The notes under the pieces are model-generated. The model was not told where the DNA came from. It did no database searches and saw only the letters and a program-made list of their open reading frames with translations. A stretch of DNA of 64,000 nucleotides from Nocardia terpenica (GTDB lineage Bacteria; Actinomycetota; Actinomycetes; Mycobacteriales; Mycobacteriaceae): contig NZ_JABMCZ010000001.1 in NCBI RefSeq assembly GCF_013186535.1, positions 1,922,001 to 1,986,000 on the forward strand, in the 5' to 3' direction. This document shows, piece by piece, positions 17,402 to 29,146 of this stretch; positions within the stretch are counted from its first letter, which is position 1; each line of letters begins with the position of its first letter. The position numbers and the translations under genes were made by a program.

Positions 17402-18328
17402 TTGAGCGCGTCACTGGGCGAATCCGTCGGGGCGTCGCACGGCGAGCCCGCCGACACCGGTTCCGGCGCAAGCGATCTGGATGTGCTGCTCGGGTTGCTC
17501 GACCTGGAGCAGCTGGGCGAGGACCACTTCCTGGGCCATCACCCCGAGAAGGTGTGGAGTCGCACCTTCGGCGGGCAGCTGGTGGCGCAGGCGATCGTCG
17601 CCGCGGGTCGCACCGTCGGACCGGGACGCCCGGTGCACGCGCTCAACGCCCATTTCGTGCGCGGCGGTGATGTGAAGAAGCCGATCGAGTACCGGGTGCA
17701 GCGGCACCGGGACGGCCGCTCCTTCGCGAACCGGACCGTCACCGCGTATCAGGGCGATCAGGAGCTGTTCGTCATGCTGGCGGCCTTCCAGGACTGGGCC
17801 AAGGGCCTGGAACACGCCGCGCCCCTGCCGCAGGTGCCCGATCCGGACGGCCTGCCGCGGGTGGAGGAGTCCTTCGCCGGGCTCGAGGACCGGCTGCAGA
17901 TGTTCGTGCAGGCCCCGCATCCGATCGACATGCGCTACACCAACGATCCGGCCTGGATCCTCAAGGGCACCGGCGGCACGCTGGACTACAACCGGGTCTG
18001 GATGCGCGCCGACGGCAAGCTACCCGACGACCCGCTGATTCACGTTGCGGCACTGGGTTATTCGTCCGACACCACGGTGCTGGACTCGATCATCACCACG
18101 CACGGGCTGTCGTGGGGTTTCGACCGCATCGTCGCGGCCACGGTGAACCATTCGATCTGGTTCCACCGCCCGTTCCGCTTCGACGAATGGGCCCTGTACG
18201 CCACCCGATCTCCCGTCGCCGCGGGCTCGCGCGGCCTGGCCACCGGCCACTTCTATTCCCGCGCCGGGGAATTGCTCGCGACGGTCGTCCAGGAGGGCGT
18301 CATCCGCCACTTCCCCTCCCGCGGCTGA
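17402..18328 (+). CDS. tesB: Acyl-CoA thioesterase II
   Basis: A 308-aa double-hotdog thioesterase hydrolysing acyl-CoA. Visible segments include FGGQLVAQAIVAAGRTV, HALNAHFVRGGD, the catalytic-Asp region GYSSDTTVLDS, HSIWFHRPFRFDEW and ATVVQEGVIR. The TTG start has AGGAGG 9 nt upstream, inside the end of pyk. Position directly after pyk matches tesB1 (Rv1618) in M. tuberculosis. The N-terminal 25 residues are Ser/Gly-rich. Confidence 0.93.
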   Translation: MSASLGESVGASHGEPADTGSGASDLDVLLGLLDLEQLGEDHFLGHHPEKVWSRTFGGQLVAQAIVAAGRTVGPGRPVHALNAHFVRGGDVKKPIEYRVQRHRDGRSFANRTVTAYQGDQELFVMLAAFQDWAKGLEHAAPLPQVPDPDGLPRVEESFAGLEDRLQMFVQAPHPIDMRYTNDPAWILKGTGGTLDYNRVWMRADGKLPDDPLIHVAALGYSSDTTVLDSIITTHGLSWGFDRIVAATVNHSIWFHRPFRFDEWALYATRSPVAAGSRGLATGHFYSRAGELLATVVQEGVIRHFPSRG

Positions 18329-18345
18329 CCAGCACGACCCTCATG

Positions 18346-18370
18346 GTCCCGGCGTGCTTTTGGCCGGGAC
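18346..18370. repeat. Dispersed palindrome, copy 3
   Basis: GTCCCGGC and GCCGGGAC enclose GTGCTTTTG; one further G-C pair extends the stem. It lies between the convergent ends of tesB (18328) and the reverse-strand gene ending at 18378, a position where a two-way terminator would fit. Confidence 0.75.
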
Positions 18371-18377
18371 CTCGCTC

Positions 18378-18779
18378 TCAGATGAGCTCGCGGTTTTCTT
18401 CGAGATCGAAGCTCTCCCGATGCAAGGCGTGAATGGAATACGGCACCGCATCATCCTCGGCGATCTCGAGCACCAGGCTGCTCTCCAGGTCGGCCATGCC
18501 CTCCTCGGTGAGCTGCTCGACATCGCCCACCAGGCTGAGCGCGATCTCGTAGGTGCGGCGGTCGGCCGGGTCGGCGCCGGGATGGCCGAGCCGCCACCGG
18601 GTTTCGAGCATCCGATGGACGGCCTGATCGGATTCGACGGGTAGGGTGAAGCGCCAGGCGAACAAGTCCCGGTCGGCCACGTGATCGTCGACCACGTCGC
18701 GCACCGTCTCCACGACGCGTTCGAGGGTTTCGGCTGTCACATAAACATGGAGCGAAACATCCGAAATGCGTTTCGGCAT
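18378..18779 (-). CDS. Unknown small acidic protein
   Basis: A 133-aa soluble, Glu/Asp-rich protein. Starting at MPKRISDVSLHVYV it resembles a small alpha/beta fold; no motif I recognise. A weak AGGA ribosome site lies 8 nt before the ATG. The upstream frame extension to 18983 is antisense to the phosphatase gene and is not used. Strong third-position GC supports coding. Confidence 0.6.
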   Translation of the reverse strand: MPKRISDVSLHVYVTAETLERVVETVRDVVDDHVADRDLFAWRFTLPVESDQAVHRMLETRWRLGHPGADPADRRTYEIALSLVGDVEQLTEEGMADLESSLVLEIAEDDAVPYSIHALHRESFDLEENRELI

Positions 18780-18894
18780 GTCTGAGTCCTGTTCTTGTGT
18801 CGACCATCGTTTGGCGTCAAGTCTCCGCGGGGAGTGTAGTCCCTGAATGCCACCGGTGGGGAGGACACCACCGCACGTTTTGCCTGATCTTTGG

Positions 18895-19521
18895 TCAGGC
18901 GTGTCGGCCGATTCGGGGCGAGGCGGTGGATGTCGGTGTCTCGCTGCGGCCTCCGGGCAGCACCACCAGCCGGGGCCGCCCACGATCGTCGCTGCCCTGA
19001 CCCTCGTGAATGTGCAGCGCCACCAGCAGCGGAACCAGCGCCTCGGCGATGCGATCGCCGACCTCGCAGTACTTCTCGGCCGACAGGCCGACCGGGTCGG
19101 CGATGTTCTCGCGCCCGACCAGGGTGAGATCGTTTCGTGCCCGGTCGATTTCGGCGATGGTGCGCGCCCCGCTGACCTTGGCGATGCGGTACGCCTCGAG
19201 CAGCGTGAAGATCTTCCCGGCGGCGTCCGGCACGAGTCCGGCGATGTCGTCGCGGATCTGCTCGGTCATGGCCAGCACCAGATCCGCCCGCTCCACCAAC
19301 TCCGGCTTGAGCCGGCGCGCCTTGAAGTTCTCGGCGCAGCCGCCGAGCCCGGTGATCGTCTGGGCGGCAAGCGGTTCCACCCCGAACCCGACCAGCGCGC
19401 GGGTGCCCGCGCTTTCGGCGGTGAGATCGTCGAGACCGTGTTCGGCCGCTATGGCTCGGGTGAGGCGTTCGGCGATGACCGAACGGCACACATTCCCGGT
19501 GCAGACGAACAGGACGTGCAT
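18895..19521 (-). CDS. Low-molecular-weight protein-tyrosine phosphatase family protein
   Basis: A 208-aa protein with the P-loop CTGNVCRS at 7-14 (nucleophile Cys7, Arg13) and a general-acid region IADPVG around residue 141. It either dephosphorylates phosphotyrosine proteins or acts in the related arsenate-reductase fold. The C-terminal 40 residues (after HIHEGQG) are an extension beyond the usual 150-160-aa length. TACCGT lies 7 nt before the ATG on the reverse strand, suggesting a leaderless transcript. Confidence 0.85.
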   Translation of the reverse strand: MHVLFVCTGNVCRSVIAERLTRAIAAEHGLDDLTAESAGTRALVGFGVEPLAAQTITGLGGCAENFKARRLKPELVERADLVLAMTEQIRDDIAGLVPDAAGKIFTLLEAYRIAKVSGARTIAEIDRARNDLTLVGRENIADPVGLSAEKYCEVGDRIAEALVPLLVALHIHEGQGSDDRGRPRLVVLPGGRSETPTSTASPRIGRHA

Positions 19522-19677
19522 GGGACTTACGGTAAACCCAAAAAACCCCGACCAGAAGTACCGAATTGGTCGGCACGCATTGATTTGGTCAGATGTTCAC
19601 CTTTGTGTACCGCGTCGTGGCCGGACGTTGGGCGACCGGTGGCCGTACGGGGTAGATCATTTTCGCGACGTTCGTCG

Positions 19678-20189
19678 TCATTCGGAATCGTCGGAGTAAT
19701 AAGAACTTTCATCGAGCACGGGGGCGACCGTGGGCGCGTCGTCGTGCACGCGCCCGCGGGCGGAGAACAATCGCCCGCGCGCGGTGACGACGGGCGCGAA
19801 TCGGGCCAGTCCCGTGGGCGTGCTCATATCGTCGTACAGGGCGTCGATGCCGCCGCGCAGGAAGTACGCCTCGTGCCAGAACCCCGTGCCCCCGAGTCCC
19901 GCAGAAACCGCTGCCACCACTGCCGATGCGGGTCGGAGCGGGTCCACCGCTCCAGGCTGTCGAGGTCGCGCCAGTATTGCCGAGCCCCCCAGTGCGGCGG
20001 AAACAACGCCCACACCACATCCTCGTGCAGCAACAGCCCGTCGGGCCGTTCCCGGTGCGACCGATACAGTTTCGGCCCCAGCCCGAGCAATCGGAGCATC
20101 CCTCGAACCCGCCGCACCCGCATACCGAGATAAACGACGACCAGATCCGGATACTCGGCCAGATCCACGGTCCGGCGGTCCACCCGCAT
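19678..20189 (-). pseudogene. DUF4188-type protein gene with a one-base frameshift
   Basis: Two overlapping reverse-strand frames together encode one protein. The N-terminal frame, starting at the ATG at 20189 with GAAAGG upstream, contains VDLAEYPDLVVVYLGMRV, GPKLYRS, PDGLLLHE and ARQYWRDLDSLERW. The C-terminal frame continues with GTGFWHEAYFLRGGIDALYDDM, FAPVVTARG and a Tyr/Ser/Asp end. The switch is at a run of five C on the plus strand (19889-19893). One more base would join DSG to GTGFWHEAYF, as in the DUF4188 (monooxygenase-like) family I recall. It is either a recent single-base loss, so a fresh pseudogene, or a homopolymer sequencing error. Confidence 0.8.
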
Positions 20190-20450
20190 AGCGCGCCTTT
20201 CGGAAGACGATCCCAGGGCTGTAGTTTCCCCCCTACACCCGCATCGCGAAAGTCCCGCCCGCCCGGTTCGCAATCCCGAAAATGGCGGCCCCCACCCCGG
20301 CTCCACAACCGACGACGAATGATGTTGCAATGCAATCATATTCGAGCCGGAAAAATCATCCCACGAAAACGGAACCACCGAGAATGTCCGCCGCGGCCAC
20401 CGGCCCGGCGAGCGCACTCCGCGAGCGGCGCCCGCGGAGCGCGCGAACGG

Positions 20451-20534
20451 TGCCGAGTGTGGGACTCGAACCCACACGTCCGTGAGGACAACGGTTTTTG
20501 AGACCGTCGCGTCTGCCAGTTCCGCCAACTCGGC
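20451..20534 (-). tRNA. tRNA-Leu(CAA)
   Basis: On the reverse strand the acceptor strands GCCGAGT and ACTCGGC pair perfectly (7 bp). The anticodon arm ACGGT-CTCAAAA-ACCGT gives anticodon CAA. A long variable arm (class II tRNA) and the T-arm GTGGG-TTCGAGT-CCCAC are present. The discriminator base is A, and CCA is not fully encoded (CCG follows). Confidence 0.95.
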
Positions 20535-20735
20535 GCACCGGGAGGAAATGATAGCGGGTGGATGCCCCTGTGACCCAATCGGCGTGGCACGGGGTACTTT
20601 GCGCAGGGTAGATGGGTTGTGGAGCAGGTTGAAAGGTACTCTTTAGGTCACTCGGGTGCGCGCCGGTCCGTCGTTGGGTGGGCGGCGGGCCGCGGGCATC
20701 GAGGATCGGCATCGGAAATCACGAGGGGTCTGTCT

Positions 20736-21356
20736 ATGGGAACGTCAGCAGGGGGCGCGAAGAAGGACACGGGGACCGCCGCGAAGCGGGTGGTGGTTGC
20801 CGAGGACGAGGCGCTCATTCGGATGGACCTGGTGGAGATGCTCTCGGAAGAGGGCTATCAGGTGGTGGGTGAGGCCGGCGACGGCCAGCAGGCGGTCGAC
20901 CTGGCCGAGGAGTTGCGGCCGGATCTGGTGATCATGGACGTGAAGATGCCGCGCCGCGACGGGATCGACGCGGCGGCCGAGATCGCATCGAAACGTCTTG
21001 CGCCGGTGGTTATTCTGACCGCGTTCAGTCAGCGCGATCTGGTGGAGCGGGCCCGCGACGCGGGTGCCATGGCCTATCTGGTGAAGCCGTTCACCAAGTC
21101 GGATCTGGTGCCGGCGATCGAGCTGGCGGCCAGCCGCTTCCACGAGATCACCGCGCTCGAGGGCGAGGTCGCCAATTTGGCCGAGCGGTTGGAGACTCGC
21201 AAACTAGTCGAGCGCGCCAAGGGCGTGTTGATGCAAACGCAGGGCCTGTCCGAACCGCAGGCTTTCAAGTGGATTCAGCGCACCGCGATGGATCGCCGTA
21301 CCACGATGAAGGCGGTGGCCGAGGTGGTACTGGAGAATCTCGCGCCCAAGTCCTAG
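20736..21356 (+). CDS. pdtaR: Response regulator with ANTAR RNA-binding output domain
   Basis: A 206-aa protein: a receiver domain (about 17-130; phospho-acceptor Asp68 in VIMDVKMPRRDG, acidic pocket EDE at 23-25, Lys in LVKPF) and a C-terminal ANTAR domain (about 140-200: LETRKLVERAKGVLMQTQGLSEPQAFKWIQRTA, split by conserved positions). ANTAR domains bind paired RNA hairpins to stop termination. Orthologous position to Rv1626 (PdtaR) in M. tuberculosis, whose kinase PdtaS is encoded elsewhere. The ATG at 20736 has GAGGGG upstream. TACTCT at 20637-20642 is a possible -10. A liv operon follows. Confidence 0.93.
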   Translation: MGTSAGGAKKDTGTAAKRVVVAEDEALIRMDLVEMLSEEGYQVVGEAGDGQQAVDLAEELRPDLVIMDVKMPRRDGIDAAAEIASKRLAPVVILTAFSQRDLVERARDAGAMAYLVKPFTKSDLVPAIELAASRFHEITALEGEVANLAERLETRKLVERAKGVLMQTQGLSEPQAFKWIQRTAMDRRTTMKAVAEVVLENLAPKS

Positions 21357-21455
21357 AACCAAGGGTTACAGACATCTCGATCGTGTCGCTCCGCCGCGTG
21401 ATTGCCGAAAATTTTCATCCCGGCAACACGGTGCGGTAAATACTGGGGATCGAAG

Positions 21456-21478
21456 TCACATGAATGACTCGAATGTGA
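21456..21478. promoter_or_regulatory. Inverted repeat upstream of livK
   Basis: TCACAT and ATGTGA are separated by 11 nt, about 95 bp before the livK start. The arms are perfect. It is a candidate operator for the liv operon; no specific regulator can be named. Confidence 0.4.
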
Positions 21479-21514
21479 TGCAGATCTAACGTGGCACCGC
21501 TAAGTTCTGAGCCT

Positions 21515-21548
21515 GACCGACGTAGTCGGTCCCCTCGTGAACCGAGGG
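21515..21548 (+). promoter_or_regulatory. Two adjacent hairpins in the livK leader
   Basis: Hairpin 1 is GACCGAC with GTCGGTC and a 3-nt loop (21515-21531). Hairpin 2 is CCCTCG with CGAGGG and a 5-nt loop (21532-21548). They are directly adjacent and end 24 nt before the livK GTG. There is no T-tract. Loop sizes do not match the hexanucleotide loops of the known ANTAR target motif. Confidence 0.45.
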
Positions 21549-21572
21549 ATCAGCAGGACATAGAGGTGAAAC

Positions 21573-22817
21573 GTGCTTGGTTCAATGACGCGGACCATCA
21601 CTCGCAGTCGTATGACGCGCGCAGCGCTGGTGATCGGGGCCGCGGCCGCGCTCGCTGTCGCCGGGTGCGCCAGCAAGTCGACAGACAACGGGTCCGGCGG
21701 CGCCAACGCCGGACCCCTTTCGATCAAACCGCTGGTGCAGATCGACAGCCAGGGCAAGGAAGTCCCCAAGACGGACACCTCCACCGCGGCCAACCCGGCC
21801 GGCGACGGCAAGGCCACGTGCGACCCGAACCTCGCACTGGCCTATGCCGGCGCGCTGACCGGCCCGAACGCGGCCCTCGGCATCAATATCGACGACGGCG
21901 CCAAGCTGGCCGTCGACGAGCACAACAAGGCCAATCCGGGCTGCCAGGTGACCCTGAAGCCGTTCGACACCGAGGGCGATCCGCAGAAGGCCACCCAGAT
22001 CGTGCCGAAGCTCCTCGACGACCAGTCGGTCATCGGACTGGTCGGCCCGGCCTTTTCCGGGGAGACCAAGGCGACCGGTCAGCAACTCAGCGACGCGGGC
22101 ATGCCGTCGCTGACCTCGTCGGCGACCAATGCCACGCTGACCAAGAACGGCTGGAAGACCTTCTTCCGCGGCCTGGCCAACGACGGCCTGCAGGGCCCGG
22201 CGGTGGCCAGGTACCTGGTCAACACGGCCGGTTACAAGAAGATCTGCGTCGTGCAGGACAACTCCGACTACGGCACCGGCCTGGCCCAGGCCGTCGCCCA
22301 GGGTCTGGGCCCGGCGGCCGACGCGTCCTGCGCCATCAGCATCAAGGCCGGTGACCGCGACTTCTCGGCCACGGTGTCGAAGCTCTCGTCGGCCAAGCCG
22401 GACGCCATCTTCTACGGCGGCTACTACTCCGAGGCCGCCCCGCTGGTGCAGCAGCTGCGCTCGGCCGGTGTGAAGGCGGCCTTCGTCTCCGGCGACGGCA
22501 GCAACGATCCCCAATTCCTCAAGCAGGCCGGCGATTCCGCCAAGGACGCGCTGCTGTCGTGCCCGTGCGGCCCGGCTCCGGACACCTTCGAGACCGCCTA
22601 CAAGGCGCTCAACGGCCAGGAATCCGGTGTTTACTCGGTGGAAGCCTACGACCTCGCCACCGTCATGCTGAAGGGCATCGACGCCGGGAAGAAGACCCGC
22701 GCCGAGATGGTCGACTGGGTGCGCAACTACGACGGCCAGGGCCTGGCCCGGCATTACAAGTGGGACAGCACGGGTGAGCTGGCCAACGCGCTGATCTGGA
22801 TGTACCAGGTCAAGTAG
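21573..22817 (+). CDS. livK: Branched-chain amino-acid-type ABC transporter binding lipoprotein
   Basis: A 414-aa periplasmic-binding-protein family 6 (Leu/Ile/Val type) lipoprotein. The signal peptide ends in lipobox VAG-Cys32; the mature protein has the typical opening LALAYAGALTGPNAALG and a two-lobe length. Ligands in this family include branched-chain amino acids, amides and urea. The GTG at 21573 has AGAGG 7 nt upstream; the ATG 12 bp later is an alternative. It is followed by livH, livM and a fused livGF. Confidence 0.92.
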   Translation: MLGSMTRTITRSRMTRAALVIGAAAALAVAGCASKSTDNGSGGANAGPLSIKPLVQIDSQGKEVPKTDTSTAANPAGDGKATCDPNLALAYAGALTGPNAALGINIDDGAKLAVDEHNKANPGCQVTLKPFDTEGDPQKATQIVPKLLDDQSVIGLVGPAFSGETKATGQQLSDAGMPSLTSSATNATLTKNGWKTFFRGLANDGLQGPAVARYLVNTAGYKKICVVQDNSDYGTGLAQAVAQGLGPAADASCAISIKAGDRDFSATVSKLSSAKPDAIFYGGYYSEAAPLVQQLRSAGVKAAFVSGDGSNDPQFLKQAGDSAKDALLSCPCGPAPDTFETAYKALNGQESGVYSVEAYDLATVMLKGIDAGKKTRAEMVDWVRNYDGQGLARHYKWDSTGELANALIWMYQVK

Positions 22818-22893
22818 GCACCACCCGATTTTCCGGAAACGGCGTGTGCCGGTCGGGCGGCGCACGCCGTTTCCACGATGGCGAGAGTTACGA

Positions 22894-23924
22894 ATGTCTG
22901 TTACCGCTTTTGCCGATCCCGCCCTCCTGGCCGGATCGATCGAATTCAATGTTTCGGGGGTGCTCGACCAGTTCTGGCGGCTCACTGTCGACGGGTTGAG
23001 CTACGGTGCGATCTACGCACTGGTCGCCGTCGGATACACCCTGGTCTACGGTGTATTGCGACTCATCAATTTCGCTCATTCGGAAGTTTTCATGCTGGGA
23101 ATGTTCGGCCAGTATGTGGGTTTGGAGCTGCTCGGGTTCGCGCCCAGCGGCAACACCTATTCCGAGGGCGTGGTCATGACCATCGTCTATCTCCTGGTGG
23201 CCATGCTGGTGGGTATGGCGGTATCCGGTGCGGCCGCGGTCGGGCTGGAGCGGGTGGCCTACCGGCCGCTGCGCCGGCGCGGGGCCAAACCGCTGATCTT
23301 CCTCATCACCGCGATCGGCATGTCGTTCATCCTGCAGGAGATCGTGCACTTCGTGCTGCCGAAGTTCGTGAGCGGGCTGGGCGGGCCCAATCCGCAGCAG
23401 CCGATCAAACTGGTGACGCCGAGCGAACTGTTCAGCCTCTTCGGCGCCGCGGTGACGAATGTGGCGATCGTGATCGTGCTGGCGGCGATCGTGCTGGCCG
23501 CGATCACCGAAATCCTCATCAACCGAACGAAATTCGGCCGGGCCATCCGCGCGGTGGCGCAGGATCCCGACACCGCGACGCTGATGGGCGTCTCGCGGGA
23601 GCGGGTCATCATGCTCACCTTCCTCATCGGCGGCGTGCTCGCCGGTGCGGCGGCGCTGCTGTACACGCTGAAGGTGCCGCAGGGCATCATCTTCAACGGC
23701 GGATTCATCCTGGGCATCAAGGCATTCAGCGCCGCGGTGCTGGGCGGCATCGGCAACCTGCGCGGCGCGCTGCTGGGCGGCCTGGCGCTGGGGCTGGCGG
23801 AGAACTACGGCCAGATCCTGTTCGGGACGCAGTGGCGCGATGTCGTCGCCTTCGTGGTCCTGGTGGCCGTGCTGATGTTCCGTCCCACGGGCATCCTGGG
23901 GGAGAGCCTCGGGAGGGCGCGGGT

Positions 23925-23928
<4 letters not shown>
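22894..23928 (+). CDS. livH: Branched-chain amino-acid ABC transporter permease LivH
   Basis: A 344-aa permease with about eight hydrophobic segments. Family hallmarks are LTVDGLSYGAIYALVAVGYTLVYGVLRLINFAHSE split over the first helices, the EAA-like RAVAQDPDTATLMGV loop and the C-terminal GGIGNLRGALLGG segment. The ATG at 22894 follows a GAGAG ribosome site. The longer frame to 22846 is not needed. The stop overlaps the livM ATG by 4 bp. Confidence 0.93.
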
Positions 23929-26968
<3,040 letters not shown>

Positions 26969-26995
26969 CGGGTCCCGGCATATCCCATCGTCGTC

Positions 26996-27020
26996 ATCCC
27001 GGCATGCTTTTGGCCGGGAT
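26996..27020. repeat. Dispersed palindrome, copy 4
   Basis: ATCCCGGC and GCCGGGAT enclose ATGCTTTTG; C26995-G27021 extends the stem. A half-unit TCCCGGCAT lies at 26973-26981. It is 27 bp after the livGF stop, where a terminator would be expected. Confidence 0.8.
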
Positions 27021-27082
27021 GAACGTGTGACCAAGAAAATGTGAATGCCGGGCCCTAGCGGTTGCGAGGGTTACCTTACCTT

Positions 27083-29089
27083 GTGAGACTCTTCCGAATG
27101 GAAGCGTTGCTAGATGAGGAGGCCGGGCTCGATCCCCTCGGATCGAGTCCGGCCGAACCGGCCCTGCCCCCCGCGCGACCCGTGGATCGTCTCGCCCTGG
27201 CGGTGCTGCTGGTCGGCACCGCCGTCGCCTATCTGTGGCGGATCGGGCGCAACGACATGGCCGACAACTTCTATGCGGCGGCCGTCTGGTCCGGGACCCG
27301 GGACTGGAAGGCGCTGCTGTTCGGCTCGGTGGATCCGGGCAACTTCATCACCGTCGACAAGCCGCCGCTGTCGCTGTGGGTGATGGGGTTGTCGGCGCGG
27401 ATCTTCGGCTTCGGCAGTGCGAGCATGCTGGTGCCGCAGGCGTTGATGGCGGTCGCCGCGGTGGCGCTGCTGTATGCCGCGGTGACCCGCGCGGTGCGCA
27501 GCCGGGCCGCCGGGCTGCTGGCCGGTGTGGTGCTGGCGGTGACGCCGGTGGTGGCGCTGATGTTCCGGTACAACCACCCGGACGCCGCCATGGTGCTGCT
27601 GATGACCGCGGCCGCCTACGCCACGATCCGCGCGCTGCCCGCCGCGAACGCGCGCTGGCTCGCCCTGACCGGCGTCGCACTGGGTTTCGCCTTCCTGGCG
27701 AAGATGCTCGAGGGCCTGCTGGTGCTGCCCGCGTTCGCCCTGGCCTACCTGATCGCCGCGCCCGCCACGCTGCGCACCCGGCTCACGCACCTGGTCGCCG
27801 CCGCGGCCGCGCTGATCGTCTCCTCGGGCTGGTATGTGCTGCTGACCGTGCTGTGGCCGGAGTCGTCGCGGCCGTATCAGGCCGGGTCCACCGACAACTC
27901 GTTCATGGATCTGGTGCTGGGCTTCAACGGATTCGGGCGATTCCTGCACGGCGCCCACACGAGCAATCAGATCGCGCTGCCGCCCGGCTACCAGGTGCCG
28001 CCGTCGCTGCTGCAGAGCTTCAACGACTTCGGCGACGCCGGTCCGGCCCGGCTGTTCACGGGGGAGAGCGGAATTCAGATCTCCTGGTTCCTGCCCGCCG
28101 CGCTGCTGGCCTTCGCGCTGGTGCTGGCCTCCCGGTGGCGTGCCCCGCGCACCGACGAGATCCGTGCCGCCGCACTGGTTTTCGGGCTCTGGCTGGTTCT
28201 GGTCGGGGCCGCGTTCAGCGTGATGAACTCGATCGAGCACGCGTACTACACGCTGGTGCTCGCCCCCGCGGTGGCCGGGTCGCTGGCGGTGGGCGCGCAC
28301 GAGCTGTGGCGGCGGCGCGCGGAGGCGTTCGGTCGGCTGGGCGGGGCGGCCCTGGTCGCGACCACCGGGGTGTGGTCGTTCGTGCTGCTGAACCGCCGCA
28401 CGGACTGGCATCCGGAGCTGCGCTGGGTCGTCGCGGGCGTCGCCGTGCTCGCGGCCGTCGGCCTGGTGCTGTCCGCCCTGCCCGTGCCGAGCGGCTGGCG
28501 GGCCGCCCGGGGCGCGATCGGCTCGGTGCTGCTGGTCGTGGGCCTGATCGCCGGGCTGGGCGGCGCGACCGGCTATGCCGCGGCCACCATCGGCGAGCCG
28601 CATTCGGGTCGCAGCCCGGGCGTCGGCCCGGCCGCGCCGCCGGAGACCGGATTCCAGGCGCTGATCCGCGGCCAGATGCGCGCGTTCGCCGACGGCGGGC
28701 CGTTCACCGATCCCCGCATCGTCGACCTGCTGGTGCACAGCCGCGGCACCTGGTCGGCCGCGGTGGAGCGGTCCTCGGTCGCGGCCGCGCTGGAATTGGC
28801 CACGCGCACACCGGTCATCGCGATCGGCGGTTTCGCCACGGTCGATCCGGTGCCCTCGCTGGACCGTTTCCAAGAAATGGTCGGCTCCGGTCAGGTCTCC
28901 TACTACCTGGCGCAGGAGTTGCGGTTGCCGCCGGGCTGGCGGGTGGGCGGCCCGGAGGCGGGCCCGCCGCGCACCGAGCCGTGGACCGCGGCCGGTCACC
29001 GCGACATCGCCGACTGGGTGACCACGCATTTCACCGCCACCCACGTGGGCAACGTGGCCGTGTACGACCTGACCCGGCCGAAGAACTAG
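27083..29089 (+). CDS. ArnT/PMT-like membrane glycosyltransferase (GT39/GT83 fold)
   Basis: A 668-aa protein with about eleven hydrophobic segments and a soluble C-terminal domain of roughly 150 residues. The first luminal loop carries GRNDMADNFYAAAVWSG and the DKPPLSLWVMG motif typical of lipid-linked-sugar transferases such as ArnT and YkcB-like proteins. It probably transfers a sugar from a polyprenyl carrier on the outer face of the membrane; acceptor unknown. The start is uncertain: GTG 27083 (with TACCTT 5 nt upstream) or ATG 27098. It lies alone between livGF and polA. Confidence 0.82.
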   Translation: MRLFRMEALLDEEAGLDPLGSSPAEPALPPARPVDRLALAVLLVGTAVAYLWRIGRNDMADNFYAAAVWSGTRDWKALLFGSVDPGNFITVDKPPLSLWVMGLSARIFGFGSASMLVPQALMAVAAVALLYAAVTRAVRSRAAGLLAGVVLAVTPVVALMFRYNHPDAAMVLLMTAAAYATIRALPAANARWLALTGVALGFAFLAKMLEGLLVLPAFALAYLIAAPATLRTRLTHLVAAAAALIVSSGWYVLLTVLWPESSRPYQAGSTDNSFMDLVLGFNGFGRFLHGAHTSNQIALPPGYQVPPSLLQSFNDFGDAGPARLFTGESGIQISWFLPAALLAFALVLASRWRAPRTDEIRAAALVFGLWLVLVGAAFSVMNSIEHAYYTLVLAPAVAGSLAVGAHELWRRRAEAFGRLGGAALVATTGVWSFVLLNRRTDWHPELRWVVAGVAVLAAVGLVLSALPVPSGWRAARGAIGSVLLVVGLIAGLGGATGYAAATIGEPHSGRSPGVGPAAPPETGFQALIRGQMRAFADGGPFTDPRIVDLLVHSRGTWSAAVERSSVAAALELATRTPVIAIGGFATVDPVPSLDRFQEMVGSGQVSYYLAQELRLPPGWRVGGPEAGPPRTEPWTAAGHRDIADWVTTHFTATHVGNVAVYDLTRPKN

Positions 29090-29116
29090 CGACGGGTTCG
29101 GTGGTGGCGTCCGCCG

Positions 29117-29139
29117 TTGTCGGTGCCGGTCCCTAGACT
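29117..29139 (+). promoter_or_regulatory. RecA-independent DNA-damage (PafBC-type) promoter of polA
   Basis: TTGTCGGTG at 29117-29125, an 8-nt gap, then TAGACT at 29134-29139. This matches exactly the actinobacterial consensus TTGTCRGTG-N8-TAnnnT. The polA GTG starts 7 nt beyond the -10, so the transcript should be leaderless. The same element precedes uvrB and uvrA. Confidence 0.8.
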
Positions 29140-29146
29140 CTGTGCC

